A stretch of DNA of 64,000 bases. Source: DATBGO01 sp036558005. Lineage in GTDB: Bacteria > Actinomycetota > Actinomycetes > Streptosporangiales > Streptosporangiaceae. Where the stretch lies: assembly GCA_036558005.1 (NCBI GenBank), contig DATBGO010000250.1:11886-75885 (forward strand). Reading direction: 5' to 3'. Position numbers and translations under genes: made by a program. The notes under the pieces are model-generated. The model was not told where the DNA came from. It did not search any database and saw only the letters and a program-made list of their open reading frames with translations. Below, piece by piece: positions 25,301 through 36,975 of the stretch (the stretch's first letter is position 1; the number at the start of each line of letters is the position of its first letter).

Positions 25301-25608
25301 ACGGGCCGTTCAGCGGTCCGCAGCCGGCCGCCGCGTCATTGCCGGTGCCGCAGCCGGTCACCGTCTCGCTGCCGGAAGCGGTCCAGGCCGCGCACGCCGA
25401 GGGCTTCGGCTTCGGCGACACCGTCGCCAGGGACGCCCCGGCCCTCTGGCTTGAGGCGGTCCTCGCCCGCAAGCCGCGGATGCCCTCGGACCTGGAGGCC
25501 AGGCTGCTGCAGGGCTCGGCGTTGCCGATCGACTCGCTGCTGCACGATGAGGTCCGGCACGCGCTGCGGCGCGGGTTCTGGGACGCGCTGGAACGGTCCC
25601 GCCGGTAG
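22360..25608 (+). CDS. NYN-domain protein with long collagen-like Gly/Pro/Gln tract
   Basis: A 1082-residue protein in three parts. Residues 1-180 are a NYN (PIN-like) RNase domain: LFVDASYVLADG with the first Asp, EAEIHRDLTTLARNN, DAIIVSAEEDLAQVI and GIRVILLHI, keeping the acidic cluster of these Mg-dependent nucleases. Residues about 190-1000 are low complexity, dominated by PGAQSQ- and PGQQA-like units, then an N-G-rich block near residues 855-915. Residues about 1005-1082 form a folded, charged C-terminal domain (PRMPSDLEARLLQGSALPID then HDEVRHALRRGFWDALE). I recall shorter relatives with both end domains in Streptomyces, so the tract looks like an expanded linker. RNA processing is the likely role; the tract's job is unknown. 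Confidence 0.8.
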   Translation: MDRCALFVDASYVLADGAMAVHGTRRRDSVSWDYPGLLKLLAGISRDRTGLPLLRCYWYEATVEGRRTAEHDTLAELPGLKLRLGRMRPGHREGVEAEIHRDLTTLARNNAVADAIIVSAEEDLAQVIAEVQDLGIRVILLHITADGTWSVSQALHQECDDIVEISAAHLRPYVDLIAGAEPAGFDDQYLNGGYGTRALPGGLGQIQAAPPAGSMLPGSANGAARAEANGSNGQAGGMPQALPGRPGVLQGSVQDPAPVGRPAIQSGEEGRSQSGLPSLSGPQAPGQQAPGQQAPGQQAPGLQAPGLQAPDSAAVGSGTPGAAETARSDSGQQLAGQQVPGRAGAPDQNGRAGQDGFGGQADLSRSGLDRRRAAGDPVGQVDQAGHSQPGLPRQPGAHSQSGTSAQPGAHSQPGAQAQPGTPGQSAAPAQAVTSSQPWPPGQPGTSPYGQPWAPGSPGPQSLPGPQSLPGGQGLSGAQSQQGAQGRQGAQGMPGAQDQPGTLGQLGLQTLPGAQGLPGAHGQPGAQSQPWPPGQPGPQSHSGLQSQPGPPGSPAPRGLPGIQSQPGAQNLPGAQAQPGPQGQPGAQSLPGAQSQPGVQSLPGAQGPRPRAQGQPAAQGQLGAQGQLGADQIGAQGQSGAEGQLGTQGQPVAQSEPGILGPPGAPGLFGPQDQPGTPGQPARPGQPAQLGQLQIVRQPDAAGQQPGAHSRPGSPYGQQAPYGQQGARAPLAGPGQPALNQQAPGLQGMSQPGVSLSGQGQPATGQSGSAEFRSGQLEPGQPGLPEQSGQGRPASQRGPYGGANPYDQPPGQQRPGLPVRHAQSRPGSAGRSGSQRRSRVQDQPGAQDPLAAPSQFAPQNGLGPQNGMTSHNGLAPPNGLAPSDGLAAPNGPVPPTGRAPQNGMIPQNGLAPRSGPAPQAGRQYPGGTPQQYLTPPAGPPALAGPPAPAGPPGPFGQQQFGQQQFAGNGGYPPPGQPYPGQPDGPFSGPQPAAASLPVPQPVTVSLPEAVQAAHAEGFGFGDTVARDAPALWLEAVLARKPRMPSDLEARLLQGSALPIDSLLHDEVRHALRRGFWDALERSRR
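23206..23295 (+). repeat. 15-bp tandem repeat, six units, within the NYN gene
   Basis: Six consecutive 15-bp units of the form CA(G/A)GCACCGGGT(CA/TT)G (23206-23295) encode Q-A-P-G-(Q/L). Two units are identical and the neighbours differ by a few bases, a sign of recent slippage or unequal crossover that keeps the reading frame. Confidence 0.8.
23530..24350 (+). repeat. Degenerate 9/18-bp collagen-like repeat array
   Basis: Long run of diverged units built on GGGGCGCAGAGCCAGCCC-like DNA, encoding hexapeptides such as PGAQSQ, PGAQGL and PGPQSQ. Glycine recurs mostly every third residue for long stretches, as in collagen-like proteins, but Gln rather than Hyp-accepting Pro is common in the other positions. 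The register breaks at several places, so a continuous triple helix is not assured. Confidence 0.75.
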
Positions 25609-25676
25609 CCGGCCGATTATCGCTTACTACCCCAGAGCGGACGTTGAAGCCCGTCCCGACTGGGTACCGTACCTAC

Positions 25677-26288
25677 GTGGCCGTCCTGTCCCGTGAAGAA
25701 TTCGACGCGATTGAGTTCGATGCCGCGGCCAGCGGCGACCATCAGAGCGCGGCTATGCGGATGAGCAAGCTCGCGATGACCGGCATCCAGACCACGTCGA
25801 TGCCACGGTCGGAGGCATACCTGCGGGCAGGCGAGCAGTGGCTGCTCGCCGACGACCCGGCCACCGCCGCCAGCGGATTCCGGCTGGCGATGGCCGATGG
25901 CGGGCCGGTGTTCACCGATCCGCGCGTGCCGCTGGCCCGGGCGCTGTACCAGCTCGGCCGGACCGAAGAGGCGCAGGCGCTGGTCGAGAAGCTGAAGGCC
26001 GAAGGCCGCACCGACCCGCGGACGTGCGACCTGGTGGCCGAGCTGCTGGTCGAGCGCTCGGACCTGTCCGGCGCGCTGGACTGGGCGACGGCAGGCGTGG
26101 AGCTGTGCCTGGCCCGGACGGCCGGACCCGCCAACGACGCCGACCCGTCCAGGCTGCGGGTAGTAGAGCCGGATGAACACGGCGAAGACGAGGCTGAGCT
26201 GCAGATGCTGCTCAGCCTCCGGTACCGGATCCGCAACGACCTCGGGCTGGCCGAGGACCGTTACGACAAGCTGCTCGACGGCCGCTGA
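25677..26288 (+). CDS. TPR-like helical repeat protein
   Basis: A 203-residue soluble protein starting at GTG 25677 (VAVLSREEFDAIEFDAA); a TTG at 25644 is a possible earlier start. The middle shows helix-turn-helix pairs of TPR type: AYLRAGEQWLLADDPATAA, VPLARALYQLGRTEEAQALV and AELLVERSDLSGALDWATAG. The C-terminus has an acidic loop then LRYRIRNDLGLAEDRYDKLL. Such proteins act as scaffolds; a function cannot be named. It follows the NYN gene by 68 bp in the same direction and is convergent with clpB, sharing a hairpin terminator. Confidence 0.75.
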   Translation: MAVLSREEFDAIEFDAAASGDHQSAAMRMSKLAMTGIQTTSMPRSEAYLRAGEQWLLADDPATAASGFRLAMADGGPVFTDPRVPLARALYQLGRTEEAQALVEKLKAEGRTDPRTCDLVAELLVERSDLSGALDWATAGVELCLARTAGPANDADPSRLRVVEPDEHGEDEAELQMLLSLRYRIRNDLGLAEDRYDKLLDGR

Positions 26289-26296
26289 GCAGCGGC

Positions 26297-26305
<9 letters not shown>
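26280..26305. terminator. Bidirectional terminator between TPR gene and clpB
   Basis: A perfect 11-bp stem, GGCCGCTGAGC (26280-26290) and GCTCAGCGGCC (26295-26305), with a 4-nt AGCG loop. The TGA of the TPR gene (26286-26288) is in the left arm and the clpB TGA (TCA at 26297-26299) is in the right arm, so both genes end inside the hairpin. Confidence 0.7.
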
Positions 26306-28956
<2,651 letters not shown>

Positions 28957-28957
<1 letters not shown>

Positions 28958-29436
28958 CACGAGATCTCCCCGCGAGTTGCTGGTTCGTCAGCACCGTCAG
29001 CCGGAGCCGGCCGGGCCACGGAACCATCCGAGCGGCGCACGGGCACAAGGGCAGCGCCACGCTTGCGGTTGCGCAGCAGCGCGGCCAGCCGGGCGGCCAC
29101 CGCGCGGGTGGACTCAAGCTCGGCACGCAGCTGGGTGATCTCGGCATGCATCTCAGCGAGCAGCATCCGGTTACGGTGCTCTTCGTCTTCTAGTTCAAGG
29201 ATTCGCTTGATCCCCGACAGGTTCACGCCCTCCTCCTGGGACAGGCGCTGGACCTCGCGCAGGATCAGGATGTCGCGCAGCGAGTAGCGCCTCCCCCGGC
29301 CGGCCGTCCGGCCGGGGGAGACCAGGCCAAGCCGGTCGTAGGCGCGCAGCGTCTGCGGGTGCAGCCCGGACAGCTGCGCGGCGACCGAGATGACGTAGAC
29401 CGGCGTGTCGTCAGAGAGCTCGAACTGACTGGACAT
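28957..29436 (-). CDS. hspR: Heat-shock repressor HspR (MerR family)
   Basis: A 159-residue MerR-type repressor. After MSSQFELSDDTPVYVISVAA comes the winged helix (LSGLHPQTLRAYDRLGLV, RRYSLRDILILREVQRL), the SQEEGVNLSGIKRILELE region and a coiled coil (MHAEITQLRAELESTRAVAARL). HspR binds HAIR operators with DnaK as co-repressor. Two HAIR sites lie upstream of dnaK here. Start ATG 29436 is 4 bp after the dnaJ stop; the gene overlaps clpB, so both are made from the same message. The C-terminal tail is longer and more charged than the core needs. Confidence 0.95.
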
Positions 29437-29440
29437 GGCC

Positions 29441-30601
29441 TCACCCGGCGCTGGCGCGGCGCAGCAGCTCGTCGCGCGGATCGGTGCCCGTGGTGGCCTG
29501 CTGGAACGACTCCAGTGCCGCCTTGGCCTTGCCGTTGATGTTCTGCGGGACCTGGACATCCACGGTCACCAGCAGGTCGCCCATGGTGGCGTCGGGGCGC
29601 CGGACGCCCTTGCCGCGGACCCGGAAGGTGCGCCCGTTCGGGGTGCCAGCCGGGATCCGCACGCTGACCGGCATCCCGCGGTGCGCGGGCACCTTGATGT
29701 CCGCGCCGAGCGTCGCCTCAGGGAAGGTGATCGGCACGGTGACGGTCAGGTTGTGCCCGGTCCTGCCGAACACCGGATGCGGCGCGACGTGCACCTTGAC
29801 ATACAGGTCACCGGCCGGGCCGCCGCGCTCGCCGGGCGCGCCCTTGCTTTTGAGCTTGATCCGCTGGCCGTTCGCGACCCCCGCGGGGATCCTGGCCTGG
29901 ATGGTCCTGGTGCTCATCGCGCGCCCGCTGCCCGAGCAGACCTGGCACGGGTCATCGACCACCAGGCCGCGGCCCCGGCAGGTGCGGCAGGGCTCGGAGA
30001 ACGCGAAGTTCCCCAGGTTCCTGCTGCCCTGACCGGTGCCCTCGCAGGCCGGGCAGACCCGCGGCACCGTCCCGGCCTTGGCGCCGGTGCCCCGGCAGGT
30101 CTGGCACGGGCCCTCGCCGGCCAGCCGCAGCGACACCGTCACCCCGTCGATGGCGTCGCTGAAGCTCAGCGACGTCTCGGTCTCGATGTCGGTGCCGCGC
30201 CGCGGCCGCTGCTGGGTACGGGTGCCGCCGCCGAACATGCCGCCCAGCAGGTCGCCCAGCCGGCCGCCGGTACCGCCGGTGCCGCCCTGGGGCCCGCCGA
30301 ACAGGTCGCCGAGGTCGAAGTTGTAACCGCCGCCGCCACCGGAGCCGGGCATCCGGACCCCGCCGCCGAACAGCGAGCGCGCCTCGTCGTACTCCTTGCG
30401 CCGCTTGTCGTCGGACAAGACGTTGTACGCCTCGGAGATCTCCTTGAAGCGTTCCTCCGACTTCGCATCACCCTTGTTGGCGTCCGGGTGGTACTTGCGG
30501 GCGAGCTTCCGGTATGACTTCTTGATCTCGTCGGCAGTAGCGCCCTTGGAGACGCCGAGAGCCTTGTAGTAGTCCTTCTCGAGGAAGTCCTTGGTGCTCA
30601 A
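29441..30601 (-). CDS. dnaJ: Chaperone DnaJ
   Basis: A 386-residue type I Hsp40. The J domain at 1-75 has the HPD tripeptide (ARKYHPDANKG). A Gly/Phe-rich linker (SLFGGG to about residue 130) leads to the zinc centre with four CxxCxGxG motifs: CQTCRGTG, CPACEGTG, CRTCRGRG and CQVCSGSG. The C-terminal substrate-binding domains and QVPQNINGKAKAALESFQ follow. It recruits substrates to DnaK and stimulates its ATPase. It lies 28 bp downstream of grpE and 4 bp upstream of hspR. Actinobacteria often have a second dnaJ elsewhere. Confidence 0.96.
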   Translation of the reverse strand: MSTKDFLEKDYYKALGVSKGATADEIKKSYRKLARKYHPDANKGDAKSEERFKEISEAYNVLSDDKRRKEYDEARSLFGGGVRMPGSGGGGGYNFDLGDLFGGPQGGTGGTGGRLGDLLGGMFGGGTRTQQRPRRGTDIETETSLSFSDAIDGVTVSLRLAGEGPCQTCRGTGAKAGTVPRVCPACEGTGQGSRNLGNFAFSEPCRTCRGRGLVVDDPCQVCSGSGRAMSTRTIQARIPAGVANGQRIKLKSKGAPGERGGPAGDLYVKVHVAPHPVFGRTGHNLTVTVPITFPEATLGADIKVPAHRGMPVSVRIPAGTPNGRTFRVRGKGVRRPDATMGDLLVTVDVQVPQNINGKAKAALESFQQATTGTDPRDELLRRASAG

Positions 30602-30629
30602 CAGGCCTCTTCTCGCCGAATGTGTCTAG

Positions 30630-31414
30630 TTAGCCTTCTGCCTGGTCAGTACCGGGCTCGCGGTCCTGCGCCGGCTCGCCGGACGGCGCCGCGCCGTCGC
30701 TGTCGCCGTCGCCCTCACCGCCCTGCGCCGCCGGGCTCTCGTCGCCGGGCTCGGCGACCGCCACCCGGGCCGGGCGCAGGATCCGGTCCGCGACCTTGTA
30801 GCCGGGCTGCAGGACCTGCACGCAGGTCGGCTCGGTCACCTCGGCCGAGTAGGAGTGCATCAGCGCCTCGTGCAGGTTCGGGTCGAACGGGTCGCCGTTC
30901 TCGCCGTAGCTGGTCAGCCCCAGCTTGGTCGCCACGCTTTCCAGCGAGTCGGCGACCGACTTGAACCCGCCGGTGAGCTCCCCGTGCTCCCTGGCCCGGC
31001 CGATGTCGTCGATCACCGGCAGCAACTCGCTGAGCACGTTGGCCAGCGCCTGCTCCCTGACCGCCACCCGGTCCCGGTCCACCCGCTTGCGGTAGTTGGC
31101 GTACTCAGCCTGCAGCCGCTGCAGGTCGGCGGTGCGCTCGGCCAGCTGGCGGGCCAGCTTGTCCGCCTCGCCGTCGCGCGAGCCGGCCGGCTGGCCGGAC
31201 CCGCCGGCCGGCTGGCCGGACGCCCCGGACCCGCCGGACGCAGCCGGGGGCGGTCCGGCCTGGCTGGCCCCCGGCTTGGACGCGGCGTGCCGGCCGCGGG
31301 ACTGGCCAGGCCCGTTCTGGGCCTGGCCGCCCTCACGCACCTGGCCGGTGGCCGGGTCGATGCGCCGGCGGTCCCGGATGACCGGGCCCTGTGGTTCCTC
31401 TTCGTGCGGCCTCA

Positions 31415-31415
<1 letters not shown>
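30630..31415 (-). CDS. grpE: Nucleotide exchange factor GrpE
   Basis: A 261-residue DnaK nucleotide exchange factor. The N-terminal 85 residues are disordered (Gly/Pro/Ala/Gln-rich), then a long helix (LAERTADLQRLQAEYANYRKR) and the GrpE core: NVLSELLPVIDDIGRAREHG, YGENGDPFDPNLHEALM and VLQPGYKVADRILRPARV. A Gly/Asp-rich C-terminal tail follows. The ATG overlaps the dnaK stop by one base (TGATG), so translation is coupled. Longer than the usual 190-200 residues because of both tails. Confidence 0.95.
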
Positions 31416-33280
<1,865 letters not shown>

Positions 33281-33315
33281 GAGTTCAGTCCCTTTGTTCT
33301 TCTCGTTTCGAGTAA

Positions 33316-33336
33316 GTTGAGTCTTGCGGACGCAAG
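33316..33336. promoter_or_regulatory. HAIR element (HspR operator), site 1
   Basis: GTTGAGT-N7-ACGCAAG matches the HAIR consensus CTTGAGT-N7-ACTCAAG at 12 of 14 positions. It lies 36 bp upstream of the dnaK start codon. Confidence 0.85.
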
Positions 33337-33367
33337 TTTGCCACGTTGCGCGTTGCCTGGCAACTGA

Positions 33368-33388
33368 CTTGAGTCTACCAGGCTCAAC
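33368..33388. promoter_or_regulatory. HAIR element (HspR operator), site 2
   Basis: CTTGAGT-N7-GCTCAAC matches the HAIR consensus at 12 of 14 positions, with a perfect left half. Its centre is 52 bp (about five helical turns) from that of site 1, so the two HspR-bound sites would face the same side of the DNA. Confidence 0.85.
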
Positions 33389-33503
33389 CTTACCGTCGCG
33401 CCGGGTATTCCCGCCGAATTAACCACCCATGACCAGGCAAAACGCTAGCCGGGGCGGATAGCACCCTTGACGCGGGCAACTCTGGTCATCATCGTCATAA
33501 GTA

Positions 33504-33516
33504 ACGTGACCCACGT
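33504..33516. promoter_or_regulatory. ACGTG-N3-CACGT inverted repeat before the symporter operon
   Basis: Arms ACGTG (33504-33508) and CACGT (33512-33516) are exact complements around ACC, 66 bp upstream of the DUF3311 start in an AT-richer patch. A regulator-binding role is inference. Confidence 0.3.
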
Positions 33517-33582
33517 CATTAGCGCGCCCCGCCCGCGCTGTGGCACGGCGAGGCGCGCCCACCCCCTCAGAGAGAGGCCACG

Positions 33583-33813
33583 ATGGGCGAGCCGGAACCG
33601 CCACGCACGAAGCCGGTCTCCTGGATCATCGCAACGATCCTGATCCTTGTCAGCGTCGGGGGAACGCTCTGGGTGCCGCTTTATGCCCGCACCACCCCCA
33701 AGCTCGGTGACTTCCCCTTCTTCTACTGGTACCAGCTGATCTGGGTGCCGGTGGTCGCCATCCTCTCGTGGATCTGCTACCTGCTGGTCCGGCGCAGCGG
33801 GGGGACGTCATGA
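33583..33813 (+). CDS. DUF3311 small membrane protein
   Basis: A 76-residue protein with two membrane helices (SWIIATILILVSVGGTLWV and LIWVPVVAILSWICYLLV) and a conserved LGDFPFFYWYQLIWVP loop, all typical of DUF3311. This family almost always precedes a sodium/solute symporter of the MctP type and may be a small subunit, by analogy with YhjC/ActP pairs. GAGAGAGG lies 5 nt upstream of the ATG. Its TGA overlaps the symporter ATG (ATGA), so the two are translated together. Confidence 0.9.
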   Translation: MGEPEPPRTKPVSWIIATILILVSVGGTLWVPLYARTTPKLGDFPFFYWYQLIWVPVVAILSWICYLLVRRSGGTS

Positions 33814-35450
33814 CGCACGTGAACGCCATCTCGCTGACCATCCTCATCGTCCTGTTCGCACTCGTCACCGTCGTCGGCTTCGCCGCCGCCCGGTGGCGCC
33901 GGGCCGAGAGCATGCTGCACCTGAACGAGTGGGGACTCGGCGGGCGCGGCTTCGGGACGTTCGTCAGCTGGTTCCTGCTCGGCGGCGACCTGTACACCGC
34001 CTACACCTTCATCGCGGTGCCCGCCCTGGTCTACGGCGCCGGAGCCGCCGGGTTCTACGCCCTGTCCTACACCGTGATGGTCTTCCCGATCGTGTTCGTG
34101 TTCGCGCCCCGGCTGTGGTCGGTGGCCCGCGCGCACGACTACGTCACGCCCGCCGACTTCGTCCGCGGCAGGTACGGCTCGCGCGGCCTGGCCCTCGCGG
34201 TGGCGTTCACCGGGATCCTGGCCACGATGCCCTACATCGCGCTCCAGCTTGTCGGCATCCAGGCCGTGCTCACCGTGGCCGGGCTCGGCGGCAGCTCGGG
34301 TAACAGCTTTGTCAGGGACCTGCCGCTGCTGATCGCGTTCATCATCCTCGCCGGTTACACCTACCTGGCCGGGCTCCGCGCGCCAGCGCTCATCGCGTTC
34401 GTCAAGGACACCCTGATCTACGTCATGGTGATCGTGGCGGTGCTCTACATCCCGGCCCGGCTGGGCGGCTGGGGGCACATCTTCAGCGCCGCGCAGTCAC
34501 ACCTGTCGGTGGTCAGCCCTAAGACCGGCAAGCCGGCCGGCTCGCTGATCACCACCCCGGCCGCCGAGTGGGCCTACGCCACCCTCGCGCTCGGCTCGGC
34601 GCTCGCCCTGTTCATGTACCCGCACGCGGTCACCGGCGTGCTCGCCGCCCGGCGGCGCGCGGTGATCCGGCGCAACATGGCGATCCTGCCGGCCTACTCG
34701 CTGGTGCTCGGGCTGATCGCGCTGCTGGGTTACATGGCGCTGGCGTCGCCCGCGGTCAACGCCGACGTCAAGGCCAGCGGCGGCAACGCCCAGCTGTCGG
34801 TGCCGCTGCTGTTCGAGCACCTGTTCCCCAGCTGGTTCGCCGGCATCGGCTACTCGGCGATCGTGATCGGCGCGCTGGTGCCCGCCGCGATCATGTCGAT
34901 CGCCGCGGCGAACCTGTTCACCCGCAACATCTACCGGGAGTTCTTCCGGCCTGACGCGAGCCCCGCGCACGAGACCCGGGTCTCGCAGGGCGTCTCCCTG
35001 GTCATCAAGGTCGGCGCGCTGGTGTTCGTGCTGGCGCTGCCCAAGACGTTCTCCATCAACCTGCAGCTGCTCGGCGGCATCTGGATCCTGCAGACGTTCC
35101 CGGCGATCGTGGCCGGGCTGTACACCCGCTGGTGCCACCGGTGGGCACTGCTGGCCGGCTGGGCGGCGGCGATGGTGTACGGGACGGTGCAGGCCTACCG
35201 GGTGCCGGTGCCCGGCCAGGCGGACTCGCACTTCGGCGGGTCCACCGCCCCGGTGCTCGGCCACACCATCTACATCGCGGTCGCCGCGTTCGTGATCAAC
35301 GTGGTGGTGGTGGTCGTGCTCACGGCCATCTTCCGCGCGCTGCGGCTGCCAGCGGGCCGCGACGAGACGAACCCGGCCAGCTACACCGCCGACCCGGAGC
35401 ACGCGACGCCGGCCCGGCAGCCGGTCACCCCCGGGAGACAGGCAGCCTAA
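33810..35450 (+). CDS. Sodium:solute symporter (MctP/monocarboxylate type)
   Basis: A 546-residue SSS-family permease with about 13 membrane helices. ATG 33810 is fixed by the 4-bp overlap with DUF3311. Family traits: HLNEWGLGGRGFGTFVSWFLLGGDLYTAYTF, the DYVTPADFVRGRYGS loop, GYTYLAGLRAPALIAFVKD and SIAAANLFTRNIYREFF. The DUF3311 partner and the Gly/Arg-rich loop point to uptake of monocarboxylates such as pyruvate or lactate, or alanine; the precise substrate is open. Its TAA stop overlaps the stop of the convergent glycosyltransferase by two bases. Confidence 0.88.
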   Translation: MTHVNAISLTILIVLFALVTVVGFAAARWRRAESMLHLNEWGLGGRGFGTFVSWFLLGGDLYTAYTFIAVPALVYGAGAAGFYALSYTVMVFPIVFVFAPRLWSVARAHDYVTPADFVRGRYGSRGLALAVAFTGILATMPYIALQLVGIQAVLTVAGLGGSSGNSFVRDLPLLIAFIILAGYTYLAGLRAPALIAFVKDTLIYVMVIVAVLYIPARLGGWGHIFSAAQSHLSVVSPKTGKPAGSLITTPAAEWAYATLALGSALALFMYPHAVTGVLAARRRAVIRRNMAILPAYSLVLGLIALLGYMALASPAVNADVKASGGNAQLSVPLLFEHLFPSWFAGIGYSAIVIGALVPAAIMSIAAANLFTRNIYREFFRPDASPAHETRVSQGVSLVIKVGALVFVLALPKTFSINLQLLGGIWILQTFPAIVAGLYTRWCHRWALLAGWAAAMVYGTVQAYRVPVPGQADSHFGGSTAPVLGHTIYIAVAAFVINVVVVVVLTAIFRALRLPAGRDETNPASYTADPEHATPARQPVTPGRQAA

Positions 35451-36841
35451 CCGGGGCGGGCCGCGAGGTCGTCTGGCGGCGCCCACGACCTGGACCGCAG
35501 CTGCAGCCGCAGCCGCCGCCGGTCCGGGGCGCCCGCCAGCACCCCGCCAGCCGGGTCGTCGGCGCCGCCGGCCCGGACCAGGTCGCTGCCCGGGCGCAGG
35601 ATGTCCTTGACGACCAGCGCGCACAGCAGCAGCACGGCGCCGAACCTGGCCAGCACGGCGGTGAAGTACAAGCCCGGGCTGAGCCCGCCGGGCCCGGCGA
35701 CCACCGTGATCAGGTAGGCCCAGATCGCGAAGAAATAGCCCACCTCGGCCACCTGCCACAGCGCGTACGACCACAGCCGGGGCCGGGCCAGCACCGCCAG
35801 CGGCACCAGCCAGATGACGTACTGCGGCGACCACACCTTGTTGGACAGCAGGAACGCGGCCAGGGTGAGGAACAGCAGCGGGGCGAGCCTGGGCCGCCGC
35901 GGCGCGGCGAGCGCCAGCACCGCGATGGCCGCCGCGGCGACCGCGAACACCGCCACCGACGCCGCGTTCAGCGTGCTCAGGGACAGGCCGCCGACGACCG
36001 GCCAGCCCTGCGACTGGAAGAAGTACCAGATCGAGCCCCAGTCCGCGCCCCGGCTGGCGTTGAACCGGTAGAACTCCGACCAGCCGGCCGGGGCGGCGAT
36101 CGCCACCGGCAGGTTGACCGCCAGCCAGGCCGCCGCGGCCGCGCCCGCCGTGACCCAGAACTGCCGCATCCGTCCCGCCCGCAGGCACAGCAGCAGCAGC
36201 GGGCCGAGGAACACGACCGGGTAGAACTTGGTCGCCACCGCCAGCCCGAGCAGCAGCCCGGCCAGCACGTGCCTGCGGGCCGCCCAGGCGGCCAGCCCGA
36301 GCGTGCCCAGGCTCATCGCGATCAGGTCCCAGTTGATGAACGCGCCCAGGATCAGCGCCGGGGACAGCGCGACCAGCAGCGCGGTCCACCGCCGCCCGGG
36401 CCCGGCCAGGTAGCCGGTGGCCAGCACCCCGCCGACCGCCAGCAGCGCCAGCAGCGCCACCGTGACGTCGAAGAACTCCCTGCCCCTGACCACCGGGTTG
36501 CTGATCGGGCTGACCAGCCACGCGGCCGCCTGCATCGCCCCGCCGATGACCACCGGGTACTCCACCGGGTGACCGGTGTAGGGCACCTTGCCGGTGGCCA
36601 GGCCCTCGACGAAGTACAGCGGGTAGATGTCGGTGTAGCAGTGCGCCTGATACTGCCCGAGGCCGGTGTTCCACGCGCCGGCCCGGCACGCTTCCTTGCT
36701 GAGCAGCCCGAGCGCGCTGCCCAGCAGGCTGGCGATGACCAGGACCGTCGCCGAGCCGGCCAGCACGGCCAGCCGGCCCCGCCGGGCCTGCAGCCAGGCG
36801 TGACCGCCGGTCCCTGACCGGGCCGCATCGTGTTCGGTCAT
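35447..36841 (-). CDS. GT87/DUF2029-like membrane glycosyltransferase
   Basis: A 464-residue polytopic protein with about 11 membrane helices. It resembles the mycobacterial polyprenyl-phosphomannose-dependent mannosyltransferases: DIYPLYFVEGLATGKVPYTG and HPVEYPVVIGGAMQ near the N-terminus form the conserved external loop, GAFINWDLIAMSLGTLGLAA follows, then FYPVVFLGPLLLL and LSNKVWSPQYVIWLVPL. ATG 36841 is chosen as the first Met before the ordered region. It likely transfers a sugar to cell-envelope glycan or lipid. Convergent with the symporter, overlapping at the stop codons. Confidence 0.82.
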   Translation of the reverse strand: MTEHDAARSGTGGHAWLQARRGRLAVLAGSATVLVIASLLGSALGLLSKEACRAGAWNTGLGQYQAHCYTDIYPLYFVEGLATGKVPYTGHPVEYPVVIGGAMQAAAWLVSPISNPVVRGREFFDVTVALLALLAVGGVLATGYLAGPGRRWTALLVALSPALILGAFINWDLIAMSLGTLGLAAWAARRHVLAGLLLGLAVATKFYPVVFLGPLLLLCLRAGRMRQFWVTAGAAAAAWLAVNLPVAIAAPAGWSEFYRFNASRGADWGSIWYFFQSQGWPVVGGLSLSTLNAASVAVFAVAAAAIAVLALAAPRRPRLAPLLFLTLAAFLLSNKVWSPQYVIWLVPLAVLARPRLWSYALWQVAEVGYFFAIWAYLITVVAGPGGLSPGLYFTAVLARFGAVLLLCALVVKDILRPGSDLVRAGGADDPAGGVLAGAPDRRRLRLQLRSRSWAPPDDLAARPG

Positions 36842-36975
36842 CAGCCGCCAGCCTCTGCATCTGCCCGGCGCCCTGCGCGTTCGGCGCCCGCAGGCGAGCC
36901 TACCGAGGGGCCCTCTTAGGCCGTCGTCCGTCCCAGGTGACCGCGAGCAACCGCAGTTATGCGAACGACGGGTCG
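36842..36975. other. Spacer between darG and the GT87-like gene
   Basis: Holds the start region of the glycosyltransferase and the downstream edge of the DarTG island. No flanking direct repeat or tRNA remnant is seen that would mark an insertion junction. Confidence 0.4.

Larger units (their letters stand above)
33281..33582. other. Divergent region between dnaK and the DUF3311 gene
   Basis: About 300 bp without a gene. The dnaK half carries two HAIR operators; the other half holds the ACGTG-N3-CACGT repeat and a TTGACG hexamer at 33467-33472. No clear -10 box could be assigned for either side. Confidence 0.6.

Noticed and set aside
34497..36860. Very long minus-strand open frame across the symporter and glycosyltransferase region
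   Set aside because: Its residues are Arg/Gly/Ala-rich noise and it overlaps two well-supported genes in other frames; it is a GC-driven shadow.
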